This document shows positions 36,618 through 45,988 of a stretch of DNA of 64,000 bases, one piece after another. The notes under the pieces are model-generated. The model saw nothing but the letters and a program-made list of their open reading frames with translations. It did not search any database and was not told the DNA's origin. The stretch comes from Gammaproteobacteria bacterium (GTDB lineage Bacteria > Pseudomonadota > Gammaproteobacteria > Pseudomonadales > Pseudohongiellaceae), in contig JAURCS010000001.1 of NCBI GenBank assembly GCA_030828385.1, positions 62,001 through 126,000 of the forward strand. Reading direction: 5' to 3'. Position 1 is the stretch's first letter. The number at the start of each line of letters is the position of its first letter. The position numbers and the translations under genes are program-made.

Positions 36618-37578
36618 TCAGTCACGCAACTGCTGCAGTTTTTGCTCAATACAGTTCATCAGGTCGCCGGCAATATCCAGATTGAATATTTCATCCAGCT
36701 CCCTGATACAGGTCGGACTGGTAACATTTACTTCAGTCAGATAGTCACCAATCACATCAAGACCGACAAATAATAGCCCGTTTTCTTTCAGCGTAGGGCC
36801 CACCTGGTCACAAATCCAGCGATCTCTGTCACTTAGCTCCACCCCTTTTGCGGTGCCGCCGGCGGCAAGGTTGCCGCGGGTTTCATTAGCGGCGGGTAGT
36901 CGGGCCAACGCAAAGCCAACAGATTTTCCATCAATCATCAGAATGCGTTTGTCGCCACTGGAAATTTCCGGAATAAAGGTTTGCGCCATAATTTGTCGGG
37001 TACCGTATTCAGTTAGCGTTTCTATAATCACACTGATATTGGGGTCACCGGGTTTTATACGAAAAACACCGGTGCCGCCCATGCCATCGAGAGGCTTGAA
37101 AATGACATCTTTCTGAGCTTTATAGAAATCCTGCAGCAATTCCTTTTTTCGCGAAACCAGCACAGGCGTACAGCATTGTGGAAAAAGGGTAGCACTGACT
37201 TTCTCATTAAAGTCTCTGAGCGCTTGCGGCCTTGTTTACCACGAGTGTGCCGCCTTCCTCAGCCTGTTCGAGGATATAGCTGCAATAGATATACTCGAGA
37301 TCGAAAGGTGGATCCTTGCGCATCAGGATGACATCAACGTCGGCCAGTGATTGTCGGCTTTCAGGGCCAAGCGTGAAGAAGTTCTGAGGATTCATTTCTA
37401 CACTCAGGTCCTGCATGATGGCCATGGCCTTGCCATCTTCAAGATATAAACCATCCTGTTCAATGTAGAATAGTTGCCAGCCTTTTTTTTGCGCTGCATT
37501 CAACATGGCCAAAGTTGTATCTTTTTTGAAATTTATGGACTGGATTGGGTCCATGACTACGGCAAGTTTTACTGTCAT
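36618..37578 (-). pseudogene. gshB: Glutathione synthetase, single frameshift
   Basis: Two frames together encode a complete glutathione synthetase (319 residues): N-terminus VKLAVVMDPIQSINFKKDTT, C-terminus with ATP-grasp motifs FKPLDGMGGTGVFRI, TRQIMAQTFIPEI and VNVTSPTCIRELDE. The shift occurs near 37230, where an extra base (GGCC for GCC in AAG-CCG) changes VVNKPQALRDFNEKV into an early stop. One base removed restores the product. It joins gamma-glutamylcysteine and glycine. gshA (60703) is intact. Position next to tonB is conserved. Confidence 0.87.
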
Positions 37579-37808
37579 TTACTACTCCGGCGGAATGCGG
37601 TCAATGGCTGGCGGGAAAGTTTATCGATTATAACAAAAAGCAGTTTACATGAACCTTGTGATTCCGGGCACTGAAATAGGGTGAAATTATCATTATTCCT
37701 TTCGCGATTTAATGCGCTTTTTTGGTGCTTTTTTGCTCCTTCCTTTGCGCTTAACTTTGTTACAATGCCGGCCTCATCAATCATCTTCATTTATCTTGGG
37801 ATATTCAA

Positions 37809-38342
37809 TTGCGTCTTCTTGGTTTTTACTGGGGCATAGCCGGTGTCATCGCTTTTATCTCCTTTGCCGTGGTCAGACTGAGTCCACGCATCGCTGAAAT
37901 AACGGAATATTCCCTTAGCCCGCTGCAGTGGCTGGTATTGGTAGGGTTTGTATTGTGGATGGCCTGGGCGGAAGGTTATAAGGGATTTCACCGCGCGTTT
38001 GCGCCGCGGGTTATTGCCAGAGCCAGATATCTGCGCACCAACACCGAGTCCTCTCATCCGGTATTGGCGCTATTGGCTCCGCTATTTTGCATGGGTTATA
38101 TCCATGCAACCCGGAAACGAAAAATTGTATCCATCGCGGTTACTTCAGTTATTGTCGGGCTGGTGATGTTATTACGTATCACACCGCAACCATGGCGCGG
38201 AATCATTGATGCCGGTGTGGTGACCGGGCTTAGCCTGGGCATACTTTCGATCGTTTACTTCTGGTTTCAGGTGGAGAGTGGCAATTGGAATCATCCAGTG
38301 GCGCTGGATCTGCCAGGGTCGGATACCAAGAAGGAAGCCTAG
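37809..38342 (+). CDS. Membrane protein of unknown function, 177 aa
   Basis: A protein with about four membrane helices (7-27, 38-56, 100-120 and 127-150) and a positively charged middle part (FHRAFAPRVIARARYLRTN). The start is TTG 37809, with GGGA 8 nt upstream; no ATG lies before the first helix. It is divergent from gshB and convergent with the glycosyltransferase gene. No family recognised. Confidence 0.62.
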   Translation: MRLLGFYWGIAGVIAFISFAVVRLSPRIAEITEYSLSPLQWLVLVGFVLWMAWAEGYKGFHRAFAPRVIARARYLRTNTESSHPVLALLAPLFCMGYIHATRKRKIVSIAVTSVIVGLVMLLRITPQPWRGIIDAGVVTGLSLGILSIVYFWFQVESGNWNHPVALDLPGSDTKKEA

Positions 38343-38358
38343 CGCAAAGCAACAGACC

Positions 38359-41300
38359 TTATTGCGTTAACACTGCCCTGAGCTGCGCTTCAGCTGCTGT
38401 AAATGAAAAATGCTCATCAATATTATGCTTGCCAGCATCGGAAAGCTTTTGCCACAAGTCCTGATCGCTATAAAGGCGCAGAATTTCCCTGGCAACGTCT
38501 TCCGGCTGCTCTGCAATCAGAATGTCCTTTTCATGTTCCAGATTCATGCCCTCTGCGGCAATGGGTGAAACCACCATCGGCACACCAAAAGACATACTGG
38601 AATTAATTTTGCCTTTTACTCCAGCGCCATAGCGCAGCGGAGCAATGGAAATCCTGATGTCATTAAACAGCGGTTCGATATCCGCCACAAACCCGGTAAT
38701 GATGACACGATCACTGGCTCTGGCTTTTATACTGGCCGGAACATGACCACCGACAATAAGCAGCTTGATATCGCGGTTTTGTGCATGCACGAGGGGGAAT
38801 ATCTGATCCAGAAAATACTGCATGGCGTCGCTGTTGGGGGGGTGTTCAAAGTTTCCTATAAACAGCATGTGCTCCCTTTCTGCAAATGACTTGCCGGTGG
38901 TAAAGGTCTGGTGAATATTGGAAAGCAGGCCAACATTTATTTCAGGGGCCTCCTGTTTGAAAAGTTCCAGCTCTACCGGGCTGACTACCAAGGTGGTATC
39001 GGCCTTGCGCGCAATAGTGAGCTCCTGAACTTTGCGCATAGCAGCAGACTCAGCCAGGTGTTTGTCTCCGGTTAACTCGGCTTCACGCTGTTCGCGTAAA
39101 AAATGCAGATCTACCGTATCAAAAATTATTCGGGCATGGGGGCAGCTTCTTTTTACTTCATCAATATACTTTTCTGCATAATCCGCTCTGCTCAGGATTA
39201 CTGTTTCAAATTGCTGGCCAAATTCCTGCAGGTATTGCTCCACCGAGTGGATATAGGGCACATACTGACATTCAATACCCAGGGCCTGCATTTGTGGCGT
39301 GTACTTTTCGTGGTAATGCATGTTGGCTGGCAGGAAAGTTACTTTATAACCCAGGGTCTGAAGAATTTTCAGGACATTAAACATTCGCAGCGATCCGGAA
39401 TCGTGATCAGGCATTAGTACCCGCGCATCAATAACGAGGATATATTTGTCCACATGCCGTTCTTTTTCCCGGTGCGGCTGTCTGCCATTGGGACGATGAT
39501 GTTTAAGTGTATCCTGCCAGCGGTTGAAAAACTTCTCATGGTTTAGCTGCTGGTATTGTTTGATACCACTGCCTATGTCGGTGCCGGAGGTGATGCCCTC
39601 AAAATGAATGATGCTGGCATTGGGTTGGTAATACACTTTTTTACCGGATTCGCGTACCTTGAATGCAAGGTCCGTATCTTCGTAATAGGCTGGTACATAG
39701 CGGGGATCAAATTTTCCCAGGGTCCTGAAATCATCAAGAGCAATCATCAGGCAAGCCCCGGAACAGTAATCAACCTGTCGGCAGTAACTGTACTGGGGAT
39801 GATTGGGATCTTCGCCACGGCCGAAATTCCAAGCAGAGCCATCTCGCCAGACGATACCGCCAGCTTCCTGTAGCGTGCCATCGGCAAAAACCAGTCTGGC
39901 GCCAACCAGCCCGGCATCAGGAAAATCTATAAAGGTCTGCAGCAGCGCGGCAAGCCAGTGTTTTCTGACTTCAGTATCATTGTTCAGCAGCACCAGAAAC
40001 TCACCCCTGGCAGCATCAGCGCCCTTGTTACAGGAGTGAATAAAGCCCAGGTTTTCTTCATTCCGGATGACGTTTATACCAGTGATTCTGGAAAGCATTT
40101 GCGTCGTTTTGTCGGACGAGCAGTCATCAACCACAATCACTTCAAAAGGAATATCATTAGCATGGTCAAGAATGCTCTTCAGACAATGAAAGGTATAGTG
40201 GTACTGGTTATAAACAGGAATAACGATACTCACCTTTGGCTGCGCAAAGGTTGGAAAATCCAGAGGAGCATAGTTTTTGGAGATACTTGTTTGGGCTTTG
40301 ATTTCTTCAGCCCTGCTGAGCCGGGCAGCAATAATATCTTTTAGTCTGACAGCGATTCCACCAATGCCATCGGTGCGTAAAAAATAGCGCAACCTGGTCA
40401 GCGCTCTTAATGGTCGTGTCAGTCGCCAACTCTTGCTGTGATAAATAACCTGTAGTTCATGGTGCAAGGCATGGTTATAGTTTTTCTGCGCTATTACTTC
40501 TTGCTTCTGCGCTATTACTTCCTGCTCAGTTTCGTGAAGATCTTCTGCGAGACTGTTCAGTTTGGCTTGTGAATCTTTTTGAAGCTTATCCAGTTGTTCC
40601 CGTAACAGGTCAATATGAGATTTTTTTTCCTTAATATTGGCGTCCAGATTTTCGACTGTTTTTTCAAAAACAGCGAGGCGTGGGAATTCCCGGCTGCGGT
40701 TTATCAGTGCCAACAGCCTTTGCTCTGGCCAGCGTTCAAGCCATTTTTTATAAATAGCCAGACGAAAACCATCGATATCATCTTCTGTATTTTCCTTGGC
40801 ACCAAAGCCGCTGCTGCCAGCCACCCTATAGGTAGCCGTACACAGATTGCTAAACAGAAATTCGTGTTGTTGAGCCAGCTGAAGCCAGAAATCCCAATCT
40901 TCGAAACGATCAAAGGCAGGATCAAAACGATAGCCTACAAGAAGCAAGCTGCGTTCAAACAGGACTGCATGGATAGGAATAAAGTTTTCAATCATCAGGC
41001 GTACCGGGTCAAATGCGTGGGCAAAAGACGGGGTTTCTTCAAGCTCGCCATCAGTCATGACCCTCACCGCACTGTAGGCAAGTCTATAATTTTTTTCTTT
41101 GCCCAGAGCCTTAACAAGCGTAGCAATATGGGCAGGATCAATAGAGTCGTCATCATCCAGAAACAGGCAGTAGTCACCTGCGGCCTGTTCCAGGGCCAGG
41201 TTGGCAGCATGGGATCTGCCATGCTCTGCCTTGTTATTTACCCAGCGAATTTCTGTTGGGCCTGGCTCGGTAAATTCAGCAGAGAAATCTTCGCCGCCAT

Positions 41301-41424
41301 CATTAACAATAACTATTTCAATGGGGGCATAAGACTGGGCCAGGACTGATGCAACGGCTTCTTTTAATAGTGTTTGCCTGTCTTTGGTGCGGATCAAGAC
41401 AGAAACAAGAGGGGTGGTATTCAT
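38359..41424 (-). CDS. Three-domain glycosyltransferase (GT2-GT2-GT4), 1021 aa
   Basis: A large cytoplasmic multi-domain glycosyltransferase. Residues ~5-210 form a GT2 domain (VSVLIRTKDRQTLLKEAV, FLDDDDSIDPAH). A coiled coil lies at ~245-325. A second GT2 domain spans ~398-640 (VSIVIPVYNQYHYTF, LLNNDTEVRKHWL, YYEDTDLAFKVRESG) and is rhamnosyltransferase-like. The last ~340 residues form a GT4-like domain (MLFIGNFEHPPNSDAMQYF, SIAPLRYGAGVKGKI). It probably builds a repeat of an O-antigen or surface polysaccharide. It is placed next to DUF484, where xerC usually stands, and no other polysaccharide genes are nearby. Confidence 0.88.
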   Translation of the reverse strand: MNTTPLVSVLIRTKDRQTLLKEAVASVLAQSYAPIEIVIVNDGGEDFSAEFTEPGPTEIRWVNNKAEHGRSHAANLALEQAAGDYCLFLDDDDSIDPAHIATLVKALGKEKNYRLAYSAVRVMTDGELEETPSFAHAFDPVRLMIENFIPIHAVLFERSLLLVGYRFDPAFDRFEDWDFWLQLAQQHEFLFSNLCTATYRVAGSSGFGAKENTEDDIDGFRLAIYKKWLERWPEQRLLALINRSREFPRLAVFEKTVENLDANIKEKKSHIDLLREQLDKLQKDSQAKLNSLAEDLHETEQEVIAQKQEVIAQKNYNHALHHELQVIYHSKSWRLTRPLRALTRLRYFLRTDGIGGIAVRLKDIIAARLSRAEEIKAQTSISKNYAPLDFPTFAQPKVSIVIPVYNQYHYTFHCLKSILDHANDIPFEVIVVDDCSSDKTTQMLSRITGINVIRNEENLGFIHSCNKGADAARGEFLVLLNNDTEVRKHWLAALLQTFIDFPDAGLVGARLVFADGTLQEAGGIVWRDGSAWNFGRGEDPNHPQYSYCRQVDYCSGACLMIALDDFRTLGKFDPRYVPAYYEDTDLAFKVRESGKKVYYQPNASIIHFEGITSGTDIGSGIKQYQQLNHEKFFNRWQDTLKHHRPNGRQPHREKERHVDKYILVIDARVLMPDHDSGSLRMFNVLKILQTLGYKVTFLPANMHYHEKYTPQMQALGIECQYVPYIHSVEQYLQEFGQQFETVILSRADYAEKYIDEVKRSCPHARIIFDTVDLHFLREQREAELTGDKHLAESAAMRKVQELTIARKADTTLVVSPVELELFKQEAPEINVGLLSNIHQTFTTGKSFAEREHMLFIGNFEHPPNSDAMQYFLDQIFPLVHAQNRDIKLLIVGGHVPASIKARASDRVIITGFVADIEPLFNDIRISIAPLRYGAGVKGKINSSMSFGVPMVVSPIAAEGMNLEHEKDILIAEQPEDVAREILRLYSDQDLWQKLSDAGKHNIDEHFSFTAAEAQLRAVLTQ

Positions 41425-41451
41425 GGCTGTAACCGGAGTCAGGCGCTGGGA

Positions 41452-42180
41452 CTAAGCCGCCAGACGAGAGATATGCACCACAAGTATTTCGCCTATGAAG
41501 TCGAGGAACAAGGTATCAAGGCTTGAATTGAAATGATTGTGCTTGTCACTACCTATTACCAGAATCGGCGCGCTGTATTGATCAGCCCCACTGATACTGT
41601 CGCCGGGGTGAATCGGAATGATGGCGGCAGATAAAATTTCTTTTTGACTGTCAGGGAATAGCAGTCGGGCCTGTTCAGGAGACAGCTCACAACAGAAGGT
41701 ACGTTTTTTCTCAAAAAGCTTGCCCATTTTTTCCCTGGTTGGTCCGGCGGGAAGAATGTGAATGCCTTTTTTCCGGGCATCGCTGTCAGGCTTGTCAGCA
41801 ATAAAAAGTAAGTTGCTGGCATCAGCTGAAAACTCGGTTTTTAACGTATCAGCGACTATGCTGGATAAGCTCTTAAGGCTATCGCTTTTTATTATTTCGA
41901 GGATGACAATGCGTGTTTTTTCAAACAGGGCATCATTTTCTTCAGCATTAAAAATGAAATTATTGATATTGTTCTGAAGATCCCGATTGCGCTCGCGGAA
42001 CAGGGCTACCTGTCTTTCAAGCAGGGATATTGCACCACCACTGACATGGGGAATAGTGAGCTCCAGTAACAGATCGGCTTTGCGATTGAAGAAATCAGGA
42101 TTCTCTATCAGGTACTTGCTAACAGAGTCGTCATCAAGTGTTCCACTTGATACTGCATGATTGCTGGAATCTGATTTCAT
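41452..42180 (-). CDS. DUF484 (GAF-like) family protein
   Basis: A 242-residue protein with a short N-terminal motif (VSKYLIENPDFFNRKADLLLEL) and a helix SLLERQVALFRERNRDLQ that precedes a GAF-like domain. This is the DUF484 family, found between dapF and xerC in Pseudomonas and E. coli. It overlaps the dapF stop by 4 bp. Function is unknown; xerC is missing downstream. Confidence 0.88.
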   Translation of the reverse strand: MKSDSSNHAVSSGTLDDDSVSKYLIENPDFFNRKADLLLELTIPHVSGGAISLLERQVALFRERNRDLQNNINNFIFNAEENDALFEKTRIVILEIIKSDSLKSLSSIVADTLKTEFSADASNLLFIADKPDSDARKKGIHILPAGPTREKMGKLFEKKRTFCCELSPEQARLLFPDSQKEILSAAIIPIHPGDSISGADQYSAPILVIGSDKHNHFNSSLDTLFLDFIGEILVVHISRLAA

Positions 42181-43013
42181 ATTTCAATACTTCCCTCGAA
42201 GACTGTCGTCGCAGGTCCGGTTTTAAACACCGGTGAATTCCCTCCCTGCCAGTTTATTTGTAGTGATCCACAAGGCAGCTGCACTTGAACTGTATTGTCC
42301 AGCAGACCCTGACGAATTCCTGCCACTACTGCTGCGCAGGCGCCCGTGCCACAGGCCAGGGTTTCACCCGCACCTCGTTCAAATACCCTGAGTCTGATTG
42401 TACCTTTATTAACCACCTGCATGAAGCCGGCATTGACGCGACCGGGAAAACTGGAATGATTTTCTATCAACGGTCCCCATTCAGTCACTGGCGCTGCATC
42501 AATATCAGGCACAACCAGCACCGCATGGGGGTTACCCATGGACAACACTGACAGTTCCAGATTTTCTCCGTTGCCAAGTTGCAGTGGGTAGGTGAGCGCC
42601 TCATCATCGGCAATAAACGGAATTTCTGCTGGGGTAAAAACCGGTGCGCCCATGTTTACGGTGATTTCGCCATCATCCCGGGCCTGGCAGTGCAGAGAGC
42701 TGTTATTGACCAGTTGCAGCGTGAGTTCGCTGTTGCTGCTTAGCCCTCTGGCCTGGATAAAAGACACCATACAGCGCGCGCCGTTGCCACAGTTTTCTGC
42801 CTGGCTGCCGTCAGGATTGTAGACCAGGTAGGCAAAGTCATGCCCCGGGGCAGTGGCTGGAGCAACGATGAGTAATTGGTCAAAGCCGATGCCGGTGTGT
42901 CGATTACCAAGTTGCCGAATCTGATCCGGGCTCAGGTTTATGGGCTCGCTAACGCCATCAAGAACAATGAAGTCGTTACCCAGGCCATGCATTTTAGTGA
43001 AATTGAGAGTCAT
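42177..43013 (-). CDS. dapF: Diaminopimelate epimerase
   Basis: A 278-residue PLP-independent epimerase interconverting LL- and meso-diaminopimelate for lysine and peptidoglycan. The two catalytic cysteines lie in AENCGNGARC (C75) and LACGTGACAAVV. N-terminal FTKMHGLGNDFIVLDG is the family signature. It lies 8 bp after lysA in the conserved lptM-lysA-dapF order. Confidence 0.95.
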   Translation of the reverse strand: MTLNFTKMHGLGNDFIVLDGVSEPINLSPDQIRQLGNRHTGIGFDQLLIVAPATAPGHDFAYLVYNPDGSQAENCGNGARCMVSFIQARGLSSNSELTLQLVNNSSLHCQARDDGEITVNMGAPVFTPAEIPFIADDEALTYPLQLGNGENLELSVLSMGNPHAVLVVPDIDAAPVTEWGPLIENHSSFPGRVNAGFMQVVNKGTIRLRVFERGAGETLACGTGACAAVVAGIRQGLLDNTVQVQLPCGSLQINWQGGNSPVFKTGPATTVFEGSIEI

Positions 43014-43021
43014 GATTCAGC

Positions 43022-44269
43022 TCAATCCAGCGGATTTTCCAGCGCCAGCTGGTCCTCATAGGTTTCCCGACGCCTGGCCAGATGAACCTGATCGCCGTCC
43101 ACCAGCACCTCGGCGGCGCGATTGCGGGTATTGTAATTGGAGCTCATGGCAAAACAGTAAGCGCCGGCTGATCGCACTGCCAGCAGGTCGCCATTATCAA
43201 TTGCCAACTCTCGCTGACGTCCGATGAAATCGCCGGTCTCACAGATTGGCCCCACCAGGTCATAGGTATGAACTGCTACAGTTTCATTTACTTTCACCGG
43301 TACCACGTCCATCCAGGCCTGGTACAAAGCTGGGCGAATAATGTCATTCATGGCCGCATCAACGATGGCAAAACGGTGTTCACCGTTGGTTTTGATATTG
43401 TTTACATGGGTCAACAAGACACCGGCATTGGCACAAATAGATCTTCCCGGTTCCAGTACCAGGGTTAAGGGCCGCTCGCCAAGCACCTGCCTTACCGCCT
43501 GAATCAATTCCTGGGGTGTCGGTGGCGTTTCATCCCGGTACTGCACGCCGAGCCCGCCGCCGATATCCAGATGCCTGATGCTGATGCCCTCAGCTGCCAG
43601 CTCATCTATCAGCAGAAGGGTGCGTTCCAGCGCCGCCAGAAAGGGCTCGATACTGGTGAGCTGGGAACCTATATGGCAATCCAGACCGATCAACTCCAGT
43701 CCTGCCATGGTGCTGGCCTGCCGATAAAGCAGGCGTGCATCTTCCATGGAAACACCGAATTTGTTTTCTTTCAGTCCGGTAGAAATATAGGGATGGGTCT
43801 TGGCGTCCACATCCGGATTAACGCGAATGGAAACCGGTGCGCGTACATTTCTTTGCATGGCGACATCGTTCAGCTGTACAAGCTCCAGCGCTGATTCAAC
43901 ATTGAAGCAATGAATGCCGGCATCCAGTGCTGCATGCATTTCCTCAATGGTTTTGCCGACGCCGGAAAAAATAACACGGGCTGGATCACCACCAGCGGCA
44001 ATCACGCGAGCCAGTTCGCCACCGGAAACAATATCAAAGCCACTGCCCAGTTTGGCCAATACACTCAGCACGGCCAGATTGGAATTGGCTTTAACCGCAT
44101 AACAGACCAGATGAGTGCATCCTGCGAGTGCCTCTTCGTAGGCTCGATATTGTTGCTCCAGAGCGGCCCGGGAATAGACAAAGCAGGGCGTGCCAAATTC
44201 CTCGGCGATCCGGGTCAGCGCTACTGCTTCAGCGAAAAGCTGATTATTTTTAAATGTAAAATGTTCCAT
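43022..44269 (-). CDS. lysA: Diaminopimelate decarboxylase
   Basis: A 415-residue fold-type III PLP enzyme that makes lysine from meso-diaminopimelate. The PLP lysine is in VCYAVKANSNLAVL; further motifs are GSGFDIVSGGEL, IDCHIGSQL-type sequence LDCHIGSQLTS, LDIGGGLGVQY, EPGRSICANAG and the C-terminal GPICETGD. It is preceded by lptM. Confidence 0.95.
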   Translation of the reverse strand: MEHFTFKNNQLFAEAVALTRIAEEFGTPCFVYSRAALEQQYRAYEEALAGCTHLVCYAVKANSNLAVLSVLAKLGSGFDIVSGGELARVIAAGGDPARVIFSGVGKTIEEMHAALDAGIHCFNVESALELVQLNDVAMQRNVRAPVSIRVNPDVDAKTHPYISTGLKENKFGVSMEDARLLYRQASTMAGLELIGLDCHIGSQLTSIEPFLAALERTLLLIDELAAEGISIRHLDIGGGLGVQYRDETPPTPQELIQAVRQVLGERPLTLVLEPGRSICANAGVLLTHVNNIKTNGEHRFAIVDAAMNDIIRPALYQAWMDVVPVKVNETVAVHTYDLVGPICETGDFIGRQRELAIDNGDLLAVRSAGAYCFAMSSNYNTRNRAAEVLVDGDQVHLARRRETYEDQLALENPLD

Positions 44270-44285
44270 AGCCTGACAGGGTCTA

Positions 44286-44402
44286 TTAATTGAATTGTGT
44301 GGCGGAGGGAGGAACCAGAGGTCCTTTTTGTCCGCATGCGCTCAGCCCTAATCCCGATAACAGGCAAAGACTAATCAATAGCAGTGACAACAGTTTTCTC
44401 AT
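44286..44402 (-). CDS. lptM: Small lipoprotein LptM (YifL)
   Basis: A 38-residue lipoprotein: signal MRKLLSLLLISLCLL, lipobox LSAC and the family tail GQKGPLVPP. LptM stabilises the LptDE translocon of the outer membrane in E. coli. ATG 44402 is chosen because upstream codons would give an atypical N-terminus. Placed between cyaY and lysA as in other Gammaproteobacteria. Confidence 0.9.
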   Translation of the reverse strand: MRKLLSLLLISLCLLSGLGLSACGQKGPLVPPSATQFN

Positions 44403-44616
44403 CGCCCTCGTTACCTCTTGTTTATAAAGCAAGTATCTGGAGATCAGGAATCGATTGGCTGGATAATAGTGATTTATATCGCAACTAATTCTGTAAGCGG
44501 CCATTATACTGGTTAATACTGTCAGCAACCAATCGCTGATTTAAGCCGGGGACGATATAATTGCAGTTCAAAGCTCGCACGAGCAGGCAGCCATCATTAC
44601 CAGGATAGAAAAGACT

Positions 44617-44931
44617 ATGACAGAACAGGACTTCAACTCCCGTTATGAACAAACATTGCTGGCCATTGAAGATGCCGTCGAGGAAAGCGGCGAAGATCTG
44701 GATTATGAGTCAGTAAACGATATTCTTACACTGACCTGTACTGATGGCACGGCTATCATCATCACCCGGCAGTCAGCTACCCGGCAGTTATGGCTTGCCG
44801 CTAGAAGTGGCGGTTTTCACTTTGATATGCACGATAGCAGTTGGGTGTGTGATTCTGATGGGGAGACATTATACGACAAATTGTCGGCAATCTGTCTGGA
44901 GCAGGGAGGCGTCAGTATTCAATTTCCATGA
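44617..44931 (+). CDS. cyaY: Iron donor protein CyaY (frataxin)
   Basis: A 104-residue frataxin homologue that binds iron with acidic N-terminal helix residues (AIEDAVEESGEDLDYE) and modulates Fe-S cluster assembly. Conserved beta-sheet residues occur in IIITRQSATRQLWLAARSGGFHF. It is divergent from lptM-lysA-dapF, the usual arrangement. Confidence 0.93.
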   Translation: MTEQDFNSRYEQTLLAIEDAVEESGEDLDYESVNDILTLTCTDGTAIIITRQSATRQLWLAARSGGFHFDMHDSSWVCDSDGETLYDKLSAICLEQGGVSIQFP

Positions 44932-45000
44932 GAAATTGTTTACTTCAAGCTTATTTCTATTGCCAATTGCGACTTTTATTAAGAGGATTGTTGCAGGCAA

Positions 45001-45029
45001 CTGCAAGAGTGATTGGAATACTCTTGCAG
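45001..45029. repeat. Perfect 10-bp inverted repeat between cyaY and mscS
   Basis: CTGCAAGAGT (45001-45010) and ACTCTTGCAG (45020-45029) form a perfect stem with a 9-nt loop. It sits between two convergent genes, but neither side carries a T run. It may be a factor-dependent or bidirectional 3' structure. Confidence 0.5.
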
Positions 45030-45124
45030 CACCTGCGACCATTCCTGTCATTTGTACTACTTATAACTGAAATTTTTTCATTAGCTAGTAATAGATTGCT
45101 TATAAAGAAATCAGCAATTAATAA

Positions 45125-45934
45125 TCAAGCGACATTGTGCATGTAAACATCTTGCTGCGGATAAGGGATTGAAATGCCAGCATCATCCAGACTGTTTTTG
45201 ATGGCTTCAATGATGTCCCAGCGTGCTGCCCAGTAATCCGCTGTATTAACCCAGGGCCTGACCACCAGATTAACACTGCTATCAGCCAGTTCGGCAACGG
45301 CAACAACGGGCGCCGGATCAGTCAGAACACGAGAATCCTTGCTCAGAACATCCAGAATAATATCCTTGGCCTTGCCCATGTTATCGTCATAGCTGATACC
45401 AATGGTCAGATCGATTCTACGAGTAGCCAGTGCGCTGGCATTAACGATAGTGCTACCGAAAACTACGGAATTTGGTACGATGATGCGCTGATTGTCGCCG
45501 GTGTGCATCAATGTGCAAAACATACCAATTTCATCAACCACACCACTGACTCCGCTGACACTAATAAAATCACCTATTTTAAAAGGTCTGAAAACAATGA
45601 TCATGACACCGGAGGCAAAATTTGACAGGGAGTCCTTAAGTGCCAAACCAATAGCCAGGCCGGCGGCACTGATAATGACCATTAGTGAGGTGACATTGAC
45701 GCCGAGTTGATCGATGGCCGCCAGAACCACAGCAATAAACAAAACGGCATAAAGCATACCGCCCAGAAATTTGACCAGCATTTCATCCTGGTTGGCTTTA
45801 CGTAATAATTTTTTGGTAAAGTTGGCAATGGCTTTTGCAATCCATTTACCGATTACAAATATTGCCAGAGCGATAATTATTTTAATTGCCCAGGGAATGA
45901 TAAGCGTAATTATCATATCTTGATTGATTTCCAT
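45125..45934 (-). CDS. Mechanosensitive channel, MscS family
   Basis: A 269-residue small-conductance channel. Three N-terminal helices are followed by the pore helix with AAGLAIGLALKDSLSNFASGVMI, then the beta domain (FKIGDFISVSGVSGVVDEIGMFCT and NSVVFGSTIVN) and the C-terminal portal. The length is near that of E. coli MscS. It relieves turgor on hypo-osmotic shock. It is monocistronic, convergent with cyaY. Confidence 0.92.
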   Translation of the reverse strand: MEINQDMIITLIIPWAIKIIIALAIFVIGKWIAKAIANFTKKLLRKANQDEMLVKFLGGMLYAVLFIAVVLAAIDQLGVNVTSLMVIISAAGLAIGLALKDSLSNFASGVMIIVFRPFKIGDFISVSGVSGVVDEIGMFCTLMHTGDNQRIIVPNSVVFGSTIVNASALATRRIDLTIGISYDDNMGKAKDIILDVLSKDSRVLTDPAPVVAVAELADSSVNLVVRPWVNTADYWAARWDIIEAIKNSLDDAGISIPYPQQDVYMHNVA

Positions 45935-45988
45935 AGATATCTTTTACTATGTTAATTGCGTTCTTTTATTACTGGTTTTTCCAAATGT

